From NCBI GenBank assembly GCA_014650015.1, contig BMUD01000019.1, positions 81,112 to 145,111 of the forward strand: DNA of 64,000 nucleotides. The letters are read 5' to 3'. The position numbers and the translations under genes were made by a program. This document shows, piece after piece, positions 32,380-39,950 of the stretch. The notes beneath the pieces were generated by a model. It was not told where the DNA came from. It saw nothing but the letters and a program-made list of their open reading frames with translations, and did not search any database. The stretch's first letter is position 1, and every line of letters starts with the position of its first letter. This DNA is from Streptomyces griseoloalbus (GTDB lineage: Bacteria > Actinomycetota > Actinomycetes > Streptomycetales > Streptomycetaceae).

Positions 32380-32895
32380 CTACGTTCCGGGTGCGGCGCC
32401 GTCGTGGCTCGTCGCGCGGCTCCCCGCGCCCCTGAGCATGTGCGTCAGCCGTTCCCTGGCCAAACGGCGCAGTTCCTCGGCCGCCACCACGCGCTCCTCG
32501 TCCGGATCGTTCGCCAATCGTGACCGGATGTCCTCGAGGATGCGGTCCAGGGTCTCCTCGGGGGGCACGCCGTCGAGGCAGATGACGAAGGCGTGGCCGA
32601 ACTTGGTCTCGTAGGCCGCGTGAGCCGCGTTCAGGGCCGTGTGGGCGGCGGAGTAGGTGCCCTCGGGGAGGGCGGGCAGGGCCTCCGCGGCCAGGGCCTC
32701 GGCGAGTTCCTCGGGGGACAGGTCGTACGCCGCCTCGTCCGAGGCGGCCAGCAGGGACGCCAGATCGGGATAGGGGCGGTGGCCGGCCATGCGCAGGGCC
32801 CAGCGCAGGCTGTGCAGGCAGGCCAGAAGGGCGCGCTCGGCGTCCTGCGCGGGAGCGGTGTTGAACCGCTCCAGCGGGGACGGGGTGCCGGGCAC
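32380..32895 (-). CDS. OHCU decarboxylase-fold protein (function uncertain)
   Basis: About 171 residues from GTG 32895; the start is uncertain because no good ribosome site is visible. The pattern LHSLRWALRMAGHRPYPDLA, SPEELAEALAAEALPALPEG and then AHAAYETKFGHAFVICLDGV matches the helical domain of 2-oxo-4-hydroxy-4-carboxy-5-ureidoimidazoline decarboxylase. The catalytic His-Pro and Glu motifs of the true urate-pathway enzyme are not recognisable and no purine genes are nearby, so the activity may differ. The final 18 residues are encoded by a dispersed Streptomyces repeat (32401-32434). Confidence 0.7.
   Translation of the reverse strand: MPGTPSPLERFNTAPAQDAERALLACLHSLRWALRMAGHRPYPDLASLLAASDEAAYDLSPEELAEALAAEALPALPEGTYSAAHTALNAAHAAYETKFGHAFVICLDGVPPEETLDRILEDIRSRLANDPDEERVVAAEELRRLARERLTHMLRGAGSRATSHDGAAPGT
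32401..32434 (-). repeat. Dispersed Streptomyces repeat (copy 2, inside a gene end)
   Basis: Read on the minus strand it starts CTCAGGGGCGCGGGGAGCCG and continues CGCGACGAGCCACGAC. It differs at only a few positions from the copy at 14480-14513. It falls within the last codons of the OHCU-fold gene, so the stop codon and C-terminal tail of that protein come from repeat sequence. Confidence 0.6.
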
Positions 32896-33134
32896 GCCGC
32901 GGGTCTGCCCGGGTATGGCGACTCGGCCGGGGAGGTCTGGTAGACGGTGCGCAGGCAGCGTGTGTCCTCGTGGGCGTCGCGTGTGTGTCGGTGGAAGATG
33001 CTGTGAGAGTTCTGACGTCACGTTATCGAGTAAGTCCGAGACGTGTCCGATCGGTACCCAGAATTCACCCGAACGGCAGAGTTTGAGAGCGGTTCGACGA
33101 CGCCCCTCACTCGAATGGGTCGTACGTTGGCGGA

Positions 33135-34808
33135 GTGAGTCAGCACAGGCAGCACAGGCAGCACAGGCGGCGCGCGGCGCCGCGGACGGTGAGGCAGCGG
33201 CGGGTGTTGATCGTGTCCGTCGCCGCGGGAGCGCTGGTGGCCGCGTCCGGCGTGAGCCTCGGACTCTGGGCGGCCTCGGACGGCGACGACGCCTTCGCGG
33301 GGTCGACGGCGGCGTCCGCCGCGGAACGCCCCGCCGGTACGGCCCCGGGCGAGGGGCCGAGTCCGAGCCCCACCCGCTCCTACCCCCTGTCGCAGGCACC
33401 GCGCACCATTCCCGCCGTCCGCGAGCACACGGCCGGGCGCGGCCCGGGGTGGCGCCCCGAACGGGCGCACCGGGTGGTCGTGGACGATCCGGCGCTGGCC
33501 GACGAGGGACGCCTGATCGCCGGCGAGCTGAAGCTCACCTACGCGGGGGAGAAGGACGACCGGCGTGACGGGGACCTGCGGCTGGAGCTGAACCGCGACG
33601 CGGGCGCGAACCCCGAGTCGTACACGATGACCGTGCGGGGCGGGACGGTGACGGTCGGCGCTCCCGGCGAGGCGGGCGTGTTCTACGGCACCCGCACGCT
33701 CAAGCAGGAGATACGCGGTGCCGGAGCCGCCCCCGAGGGCGTGGTGCGCGACGAGCCGGCCAAGCAGCGGCGCGGGCTGATGCTGGACATGGCGCGCAAG
33801 CCCTACACCGCCGACTGGATCGAGGACCGGATCCGCGAGCTCGGGGATCTGAAGTTCAACGAGATCGGCCTGCACTTCTCCGACGACCAGGGCTTCCGCA
33901 TCGAGTCGGAGTCGCACCCGGAGATCGTGTCGGAGGACCACCTGACCAAGGCGCAGGTGAAGAAGATCGTCGACCTGGCGGCGAGCCGGCACATCACCGT
34001 CGTCCCCGAGATCGACTCGCCCGGACACCTCGGCGCGGTCATCGCCGCCCACCCGGACCTGCAGCTGCGCAACGCGGGCGGCGGCGCGGTGCGCGGCGCG
34101 ATCGACATCTCCCAGGCCGAGTCCGCCGAGATCGTCGACGACCTGCTGAACGAGTACGCCGGACTCTTCCCCGGCGGGCAGTGGCACCTCGGCGGCGACG
34201 AGTACCAGGCGCTGGTGGTGTCCGACCCCGAGGCGTCGTTCCCCGGCCTGGCCGCCGCCGCGCGGGAGAAGTACGGCTCCGGCGCGACCGTCGAGGACCT
34301 GACCACGGGCTGGCTCAACGACCGGGCCGCCACCGTCCGCGCCCACGACCGCACGCCCCGCGCCTGGAACGACGGCTTTTTCCGGGGCGGATCGGTGCGG
34401 GCCGGCAAGGACATCCAGGTCGCGTACTGGACCGGCAAGGAGATCGGCGCCCGGCAGCCCGCGGAGTACCTGAGCGAGGGCCGCGAGGTCATCAACTACA
34501 ACGACGAGTTCCTCTACTACGTGCTGGGGGAGCCCCTGACCTTCGTCTATCCGACGGGCGAGCGGATCTACGAGCAGTGGACGCCGCTGGTGCTGCGTGG
34601 CACCACCGCCGTCCCGGACCGCTACGACGACCAGATCCTCGGCGGGTCCTTCGCCGTCTGGGGCGACCTCCCCCGCGCCCAGACCCAGGACCAGGTCGCG
34701 GCCGGGATCCGGATGCCGCTGCGGGCGACCGTCCAGAAGCTGTGGGACCCGGGCCAACCCGAACTGTCCTGGACCGAGTTCCGGGCCCTGGCGGAGAAAC
34801 TGGGCTGA
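33135..34808 (+). CDS. Secreted beta-N-acetylhexosaminidase (GH20)
   Basis: 557 residues. After a very basic, His-rich start (SQHRQHRQHRRRAAP) comes a hydrophobic segment VLIVSVAAGALVAASGVSLG, a signal peptide or anchor. A GH20b-like domain follows (ESYTMTVRGGTVTVGAPGEA), then the catalytic barrel with LMLDMARKPYTADWIEDRI, LHFSDDQGFRIE and the acid/base pair in WHLGGDEYQAL. It removes terminal GlcNAc or GalNAc from chitin oligomers or wall glycans outside the cell. The start is GTG at 33135. Confidence 0.92.
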   Translation: MSQHRQHRQHRRRAAPRTVRQRRVLIVSVAAGALVAASGVSLGLWAASDGDDAFAGSTAASAAERPAGTAPGEGPSPSPTRSYPLSQAPRTIPAVREHTAGRGPGWRPERAHRVVVDDPALADEGRLIAGELKLTYAGEKDDRRDGDLRLELNRDAGANPESYTMTVRGGTVTVGAPGEAGVFYGTRTLKQEIRGAGAAPEGVVRDEPAKQRRGLMLDMARKPYTADWIEDRIRELGDLKFNEIGLHFSDDQGFRIESESHPEIVSEDHLTKAQVKKIVDLAASRHITVVPEIDSPGHLGAVIAAHPDLQLRNAGGGAVRGAIDISQAESAEIVDDLLNEYAGLFPGGQWHLGGDEYQALVVSDPEASFPGLAAAAREKYGSGATVEDLTTGWLNDRAATVRAHDRTPRAWNDGFFRGGSVRAGKDIQVAYWTGKEIGARQPAEYLSEGREVINYNDEFLYYVLGEPLTFVYPTGERIYEQWTPLVLRGTTAVPDRYDDQILGGSFAVWGDLPRAQTQDQVAAGIRMPLRATVQKLWDPGQPELSWTEFRALAEKLG

Positions 34809-34922
34809 CCGGCGTCGCGCTCCCCGTACCGGACGGATGTGCCGCATACGCCTGCGAACCCCCGTGCGACTGTGGTGGTCTTTTCGGTGAGCCGAACCGA
34901 TGCACCGGGGGGACACCAGCAC

Positions 34923-35429
34923 ATGGGCTACTGGGGGTATTTCGTCGTGGGCCGTGGGGACCGGCCGCTCGCCGAGCTGGACGCGCTGGCCGGTGCCGCC
35001 GGGGGCATGACCCTGCGCACCTCGGCGCCGGACGGATGGCAGGTCTGGGAGTACCCGGGCGGCGGGGGCGACATCGGGAACATGAACGACCTGGCCCGGG
35101 AGACCGGCGCGCCCGCGCTGTTCGGATACGTCATGGACAGCGACTGCGTGGTGGTGGAGGCGGCGTCACCGCGGAGCGGGGCGTGGACGACCTGTCTGGC
35201 GCGGGCCGCGATGGCCGGGTACCTCGACGGGCAGGAGGAGGGACTCACCGTCGAGGACTACTTCCTGGAACCCGCCGACGCCGCCGAACGTGCCGTCTTC
35301 TGGGCCGAGGAGGCCGGGCACACGGTGTCCGCCGAGGACCTGCTGGACGTGTTGACCGCCGACCCCGACCCGCTGGCCGAAAACCTCCTCTTCCGCCTCC
35401 TCGACCGGCTCGGTGTGGTGCCCGAGTGA
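34923..35429 (+). CDS. Hypothetical protein, conserved type MGYWGYFVVGR
   Basis: 168 residues, no signal peptide or membrane segment. The first part reads MGYWGYFVVGRGDRPLAELD, and the middle contains APALFGYVMDSDCVVVEAAS. The C-terminal 60 residues are acidic and helical (EPADAAERAVFWAEEAGHTV). The ATG at 34923 follows a GGGGGG run. I recall similar proteins as conserved hypotheticals in Streptomyces and assign no function. It is followed by another unknown gene in the same direction after 108 bases. Confidence 0.75.
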   Translation: MGYWGYFVVGRGDRPLAELDALAGAAGGMTLRTSAPDGWQVWEYPGGGGDIGNMNDLARETGAPALFGYVMDSDCVVVEAASPRSGAWTTCLARAAMAGYLDGQEEGLTVEDYFLEPADAAERAVFWAEEAGHTVSAEDLLDVLTADPDPLAENLLFRLLDRLGVVPE

Positions 35430-35537
35430 CACTCCCGGGCCGTCGCACGCAGTAAGGGGAGGTGCGGGCTCCGTAGGGGTTGAGGGCCGTGAAGGGCTTC
35501 ATCGGGGGCCTGCGACGACCCGCAGAGGGAGGCGTGG

Positions 35538-36110
35538 ATGAGCCTGGTGGAACTGATCGCACAGGCCGACGAGCGCGGGCTTGCCGTGAGCGGGTTGGCT
35601 TGTTTGGATCGGTGCGTGCCGTTGCTCGGCGGTGACGACGAGGTGCTGCGGCCACTGTGGGCCGGCCTCGCGGAGGACGCCGCCGCCGCTGACTGGGCGC
35701 AGCGACTGGAGCGGACGCGCGGCGAGCTCGACGCGGCGGCCGGCGCCGAGGACGAGGCCGTGGCGCTCGCGCACCGGATGCTGGCCGCAGCCCCCGCTCG
35801 GCGGTCCGCCGCCGGTCTGCGGGAGTGGGCCGACGCCTGCTCCCTCGCCGCGCTGCGGATCCACCGGCTGCTGGACGGCACCGCTGCCGCCGCCGACGAC
35901 GACGGGACGGACCTGGACGACGCCCGCCGTGGGGGCCGTACGGAGGGCGTCTCGCCGCTGCTCGCCGCCGAACTGCGTCGCCAGATCACGGTCCTGGAAC
36001 TGCTGTCCGCCCACGGCCCGGCGGGCCTGCGCGGAGCGCTGGAGGTGTCGACGGAAGGGCGGCGGGTGCTCCGTGCCGCCGTGTCCCGCCGTAGCCGCAG
36101 GGGCGGCTGA
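35538..36110 (+). CDS. Hypothetical helical protein
   Basis: 190 residues, rich in Ala, Leu, Arg and acidic residues and predicted almost wholly helical (ELIAQADERGLAVSGLACLD; LAEDAAAADWAQRLERTRGE; LLAAELRRQITVLELLSAHG). No transmembrane segment. GGGAGGCG precedes the ATG. I do not recognise a family. Confidence 0.7.
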   Translation: MSLVELIAQADERGLAVSGLACLDRCVPLLGGDDEVLRPLWAGLAEDAAAADWAQRLERTRGELDAAAGAEDEAVALAHRMLAAAPARRSAAGLREWADACSLAALRIHRLLDGTAAAADDDGTDLDDARRGGRTEGVSPLLAAELRRQITVLELLSAHGPAGLRGALEVSTEGRRVLRAAVSRRSRRGG

Positions 36111-36230
36111 CGCCCGCCAACTCCCCTTACGGGCAGGACTTGTGACGGTCCTGCGGTGGTCCTGCACCGGTTGCGGACGTCCCCCCGGATCCCGGGTGAC
36201 GAAACGCTTCACCGGAGCGCTCTTCAGAGT

Positions 36231-36644
36231 GTGACGACCGTGACGACTGTGACGACACAGCAGGAGACCAGGCCCTCGGCCGCGGCGAAGCCGGTCCGCT
36301 GGGCGGCGGATGCGGTGGCGGCGATGCGCGAGGGGGCACGGCTGCGCCTCGACTACTCGGCGCGCAGTCTGTGGAGCATCGACCGGATGATCGAGGACAT
36401 ACGCCAGGAAGCGGCCCCCTACGAAGCCGTGGAGCTGGTGCTGCGCGGATTCGGTTCCTACGCCGGTGAGGTGATCGCCCGTCAGACCGGCGGCGAATGG
36501 TGGTCCTCCGGCGGCGACCACTGGATACGCACCCCCGACGGCCGCCTCTGGGACCCCATCGACGAGGCGCGGCGCTGCTACACGGGCGACGGGTCCCTGC
36601 GGCTGCTGTGCCGGGACGCGTCGGACGGTGCGTCCCGGACCTGA
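36231..36644 (+). CDS. Hypothetical protein with a Trp-rich middle
   Basis: 137 residues from GTG 36231 (several in-frame GTG codons make VTTVTTVTT, so the start is uncertain). The helical segment LRLDYSARSLWSIDRMIEDI is followed by YEAVELVLRGFGSYAGEVIA, then GGEWWSSGGDHWIRTPDGRL. The pattern of a helix followed by GxYxGEVI-R-xGG-W resembles a DUF3806-like domain found in proteins of unknown role. No signal peptide. Confidence 0.65.
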   Translation: MTTVTTVTTQQETRPSAAAKPVRWAADAVAAMREGARLRLDYSARSLWSIDRMIEDIRQEAAPYEAVELVLRGFGSYAGEVIARQTGGEWWSSGGDHWIRTPDGRLWDPIDEARRCYTGDGSLRLLCRDASDGASRT

Positions 36645-36932
36645 CGGTGGCGCCGTCGTGACAGCGCTGCCGCCCGCCGCGTGACAGGAGGCGGCCGGTG
36701 GTGCGGCGTGACGGCCTTCACGGACGTACGCCGAGAGGCCGTACGCGGGAGTCGCCGTGAGGGGCGGTCGGGGGCGGCCCCCGCCCCGCTCTCCCGTGTG
36801 CCCCACGAGGCCAGTGAGGTGCTGTGACATTTTCGTGGCGCCGGACGCTGATGACCGTGGGGGTGTGGGCGCTTTCGTGCTCACACAAGCGAGAGCCATG
36901 CGCTACGCGCTCGGTACGGACGAGGACAGTTC

Positions 36933-37550
36933 TTGGGCCACGGAGGGGAATCCCGCCGCGCACAGGCGTACGACGGGGAACTGGGTGCGGCCGTCGCGCT
37001 GGCCCAGAGTGGGGACGAGGCCGCCTTCGCCGTGGCCTACCGGCTCGTGCAGCCCGGACTGCTCGCCTATGTGCGCGGGCTGGTCGGGGACGACGCCGAG
37101 GACGTGATGTCGGACGCCTGGCTGGAGATCGCCCGTGACCTGGGCAGGTTCAAGGGCGACGGAGCCGGGTTCCGGGGGTGGACGGCGACCATAGCCCGGC
37201 ACCGGGCGCTGGACCATCTGCGCCGGCAGCGGGTACGGCCCCGGCCGTCGATGCTGGAACAGGACGTACTGGACCTGCCCGGGCCGCAGAACACCTACGA
37301 CCAGGCCATGGAGGCCATATCCACCGAGTACGCCCTGGAACTGGTCGGCGGGCTCCCGCGCGACCAGGCCGAGGCCGTGCTGCTGCGCGTGGTCGTCGGT
37401 CTCGACGGCCCCGCCGCCGCCCGCGTCCTCGGCAAGCGGCCGGGCGCGGTACGGACGGCCGCGTACCGGGGTCTGAAGCGCCTGGCCAAACAGCTCGGCG
37501 CCGAGAGTGTGACGGATGAGGCGTCGCAGACGCTGGGTGAGTCGAAATGA
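36933..37550 (+). CDS. ECF RNA polymerase sigma factor (module 1)
   Basis: 205 residues with both conserved sigma regions. Region 2: DEAAFAVAYRLVQPGLLAYV, then EDVMSDAWLEIARDLGRFKG and WTATIARHRALDHLRRQRV. Region 4: GLPRDQAEAVLLRVVVGLDG, then VLGKRPGAVRTAAYRGLKRL. The start is probably TTG 36933 after GAGGACAG. The next gene encodes a membrane protein that is likely its partner. A collinear paralogue occurs at 39204-39950 with the same kind of partner, so this is half of a duplicated module. Region 2 and 4 sequences are 60-70 percent alike by eye. Confidence 0.9.
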   Translation: MGHGGESRRAQAYDGELGAAVALAQSGDEAAFAVAYRLVQPGLLAYVRGLVGDDAEDVMSDAWLEIARDLGRFKGDGAGFRGWTATIARHRALDHLRRQRVRPRPSMLEQDVLDLPGPQNTYDQAMEAISTEYALELVGGLPRDQAEAVLLRVVVGLDGPAAARVLGKRPGAVRTAAYRGLKRLAKQLGAESVTDEASQTLGESK

Positions 37551-37794
37551 ACGTAGGCCGGGACGGGGTACCCGGCGGGCCGCGCGGCGACGTCCGTAGC
37601 GGGCCGGCCGGACCCGGCGGCCCACGGCGGCCGCTTGGGGCCGGTGGCTGAACGGGCCGGACATGCGGAACGTATCCGAGCGTATCCGTCGGTCCGGGCG
37701 GTACCACCCCCACGGAGGGACCACGGGCACGGCGGGCCGGGTGGGCCGCGTGTGTCGATGGATCGATCAGGATCGAGCAGGGACGGGAACGGAC

Positions 37795-38850
37795 ATGGGT
37801 GAACGGCAGAGCGACGGCGGGCCGGCCGGCCGTCGGCGTGTGCACCCTGAGGGCACGCCGCCCTTGCAGGGCGGCCCTGGTCCCGTTCTCGGCGGGCACC
37901 GCGTCGTCACCGCCGCCGATCTGGAGAAGCTGCTCGCCGCCGCGCTGATCCGCGACGGCGTGGACGCCGGTGCGGAGCAGCGGGCCGTCGCCGCCTTCCT
38001 GGCCGCCCGGGAGACGGGCGCGCTGCGGGCACGCACCCGGCGCCGGGACGACTGGCGGGCCCGTCGGCGGCGGCTCGGCAGCCACTCGCTGAGAGCCACG
38101 CTCTCCATGGTGTTCGCCGGCCTCACCCTGAGCGGGGTCGCCGTCGCCGGTATAGGAGTGGCGGGCTCGTCCTCGGACGGCCCGGCGGACGAGGGCAGGC
38201 CCACCGGAGTCCCGTCCCGCACCACCGCTCCCTCCCTGACGGAACCCGCCGGCCCGGGCTCCGGCTCCGGTCGGCCGGACCGCCCCGGCACCGCCGGGGA
38301 CACCGAGGCCCACTGCCGTGCCTACGAGAAGGCGGAGGGGCGCGGTCGGGCGCTGGAGGCCACGGCCTGGAAGCGGCTCACTGAAGCGGCGGGCGGCGCG
38401 GCGGACGTCGACGCCTACTGCGCCGAGCAACTGCGACGAGCCTCGGCGGAGGCTCGGCCCGAGGACACCCGGGCGCCCGGGGCGGGGAACAACGGTGCGT
38501 CCGGCCGGGCCGGAAACGGCTCCTCGGGCAACGCGAGCGACAACGCCTCCGGGAACGCCTCCGAGAACGCCTCCGGCAACGCGAGCGACAACGCCTCCGG
38601 GAACGCGAGCGACAACGCCTCCGGGAACGCCTCCGAGAACGCCTCCGGCAACGCGAGCGACAACGCCTCCGGGAACGCGAGCGACAACGCCTCGGGCAAC
38701 GCCGGCAACGGCTCGGACAACGCTGCCCGCGGCGCGGACAACGGCTCGGACAGCTCGGACAGCGCGGACAGTGGTGCCGGCGACGGCGAGGGCGGCGCCA
38801 CGGCCGACCCCGAGGGGAAGTCCGTCGAACCGGGCGCCAGGAACCCGTAA
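37795..38850 (+). CDS. Putative anti-sigma/sensor membrane protein with (NASx)14 repeat tail (module 1)
   Basis: 351 residues. Cytoplasmic N-terminus of about 95 residues (ITAADLEKLLAAALIRDG-like helix) ending in RRRDDWRARRRRLGSHSL, one membrane helix (ATLSMVFAGLTLSGVAVAGI), then an exported part: a Ser/Thr/Pro linker, a short domain CRAYEKAEGRGRALEATAWK-RLTEAAGG-ADVDAYC, and a low-complexity tail with 14 exact NAS(D/G/E) tetrapeptides (38530-38697). Position after an ECF sigma gene and topology suggest a sensor or anti-sigma factor, although no zinc-binding ZAS motif is visible. Module 2 has a matching protein. Confidence 0.75.
   Translation: MGERQSDGGPAGRRRVHPEGTPPLQGGPGPVLGGHRVVTAADLEKLLAAALIRDGVDAGAEQRAVAAFLAARETGALRARTRRRDDWRARRRRLGSHSLRATLSMVFAGLTLSGVAVAGIGVAGSSSDGPADEGRPTGVPSRTTAPSLTEPAGPGSGSGRPDRPGTAGDTEAHCRAYEKAEGRGRALEATAWKRLTEAAGGAADVDAYCAEQLRRASAEARPEDTRAPGAGNNGASGRAGNGSSGNASDNASGNASENASGNASDNASGNASDNASGNASENASGNASDNASGNASDNASGNAGNGSDNAARGADNGSDSSDSADSGAGDGEGGATADPEGKSVEPGARNP
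38530..38697 (+). repeat. 12-bp coding repeat nested in a 72-bp perfect duplication
   Basis: Fourteen 12-bp units (AACGC-N2-C/GC-...), each coding Asn-Ala-Ser-x. Units 1-6 (38530-38601) and 7-12 (38602-38673) are identical at every base, including alternate codon choices, and two more units follow. This shows recent tandem duplication and predicts length variation between strains. Confidence 0.95.
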
Positions 38851-39203
38851 CGTGCCTCTGCGGTCACCGTGACATGCGGATACGTGTGATACCGGTGATC
38901 AAGGATGGTCGGGAATCCCGCGTTCGTGGGCGCGCCCGCGGCGCTGCCGCCGCGGCGACGGCCGGAGCCGCCACCCCCCACAGGAGAGGCCCCGGCCGTC
39001 GCGCGGCACGGACCGCGCGGCGGCCCGTACTTCCTACAGCGCCCTGCGTGCGTTTTCTGTCACACCATCCTGTGTCACGGGTCAGTTGCATCTTGGACGG
39101 ACATGGACGGGGAGTGGTTTCAGGTCGTAACGTGCCTTTCGCGCCAGGTCGCCGGGGACAAAAAACCACAAGTCACCAGCGGCCTAGAGACCGCAACCAC
39201 CAA
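38851..39203. other. Intergenic region between the two sigma modules
   Basis: 353 bases without a convincing gene. It contains GC-rich inverted stretches (GCGGCGCTGCCGCCGCGGCG around 38938-38958), probably the end signal of module 1. Near 39058-39085 the hexamer TGTCAC recurs (TCTGTCACACC and TGTGTCACGGG). The last 80 bases are relatively AT-rich (GACAAAAAACCACAAG), as expected for the promoter and leader of the second sigma gene. Confidence 0.5.
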
Positions 39204-39950
39204 TTGAGCAACCACGACGGCGAGCAACCCGGTCCGCGAGAGCGGCGCCGGCTGAGGCGCAGAAGGGCGCGCGCGGTGCTGGGGGACGACGCGGAGCTGA
39301 CCGCTGCGGTGCGTGCGGCACAGGACGGGGACGAGACCGCGTTCCGGACTGTGTACCGCGCCGTGCACCCGCGGCTGCTGGGATATGTGAGGACACTGGT
39401 CGGCGAGCCCGACGCCGAGGACGTGACGTCCGAGGCCTGGCTGCAGATCGCCCGTGACCTGGAGCGGTTCACCGGCGACGCGGACCGCTTCCGCGGCTGG
39501 GCCGCCCGCATCGCCCGCAACCGTGCGCTGGACCACGTCCGCATGCGCGGGCGCCGCCCCGCGATCGGCGGCGACGAGACCGAGCTCACCGGCCGGGCCG
39601 CCGAGTCCGACACGGCCGGCGAGGCCATCGAGGCGCTGGCCACCGACAGGGCGTTCTCCCTCATAGCCCGGCTGCCGCAGGACCAGGCGGAGGCCGTCGT
39701 CCTGCGCGTGGTGGTGGGCCTCGACGCGAAGACGGCCGCCGAGACGCTGGGCAAGCGTCCGGGCGCCGTGCGGACGGCCGCGCACCGGGGTCTGAAGCGG
39801 CTGGCCGAGTTGCTCGGTGACGATCCGGAAGCCCACGCGGAATCCGCCGGTGTGCTCGACGCGCTTCCGCCCCAGAGAGAACCACGCCGTCGTACGGTGA
39901 CGTCCGCGAGTGTGACGCAGATGCGAGCGCGGACGCAGAAGGACATGTGA
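39204..39950 (+). CDS. ECF RNA polymerase sigma factor (module 2)
   Basis: About 248 residues from TTG 39204; GTG 39132 or GTG 39274 are alternatives and no start has a strong ribosome site. Region 2: DETAFRTVYRAVHPRLLGYV, then EDVTSEAWLQIARDLERFTG and WAARIARNRALDHVRMRGR. Region 4: RLPQDQAEAVVLRVVVGLDA, then TLGKRPGAVRTAAHRGLKRL. A C-terminal tail of about 45 residues (ending MRARTQKDM) extends beyond the usual ECF end. The stop shares a base with the next ATG (TGATG-type, 39948-39952), so the partner protein is translationally coupled. Confidence 0.88.
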   Translation: MSNHDGEQPGPRERRRLRRRRARAVLGDDAELTAAVRAAQDGDETAFRTVYRAVHPRLLGYVRTLVGEPDAEDVTSEAWLQIARDLERFTGDADRFRGWAARIARNRALDHVRMRGRRPAIGGDETELTGRAAESDTAGEAIEALATDRAFSLIARLPQDQAEAVVLRVVVGLDAKTAAETLGKRPGAVRTAAHRGLKRLAELLGDDPEAHAESAGVLDALPPQREPRRRTVTSASVTQMRARTQKDM

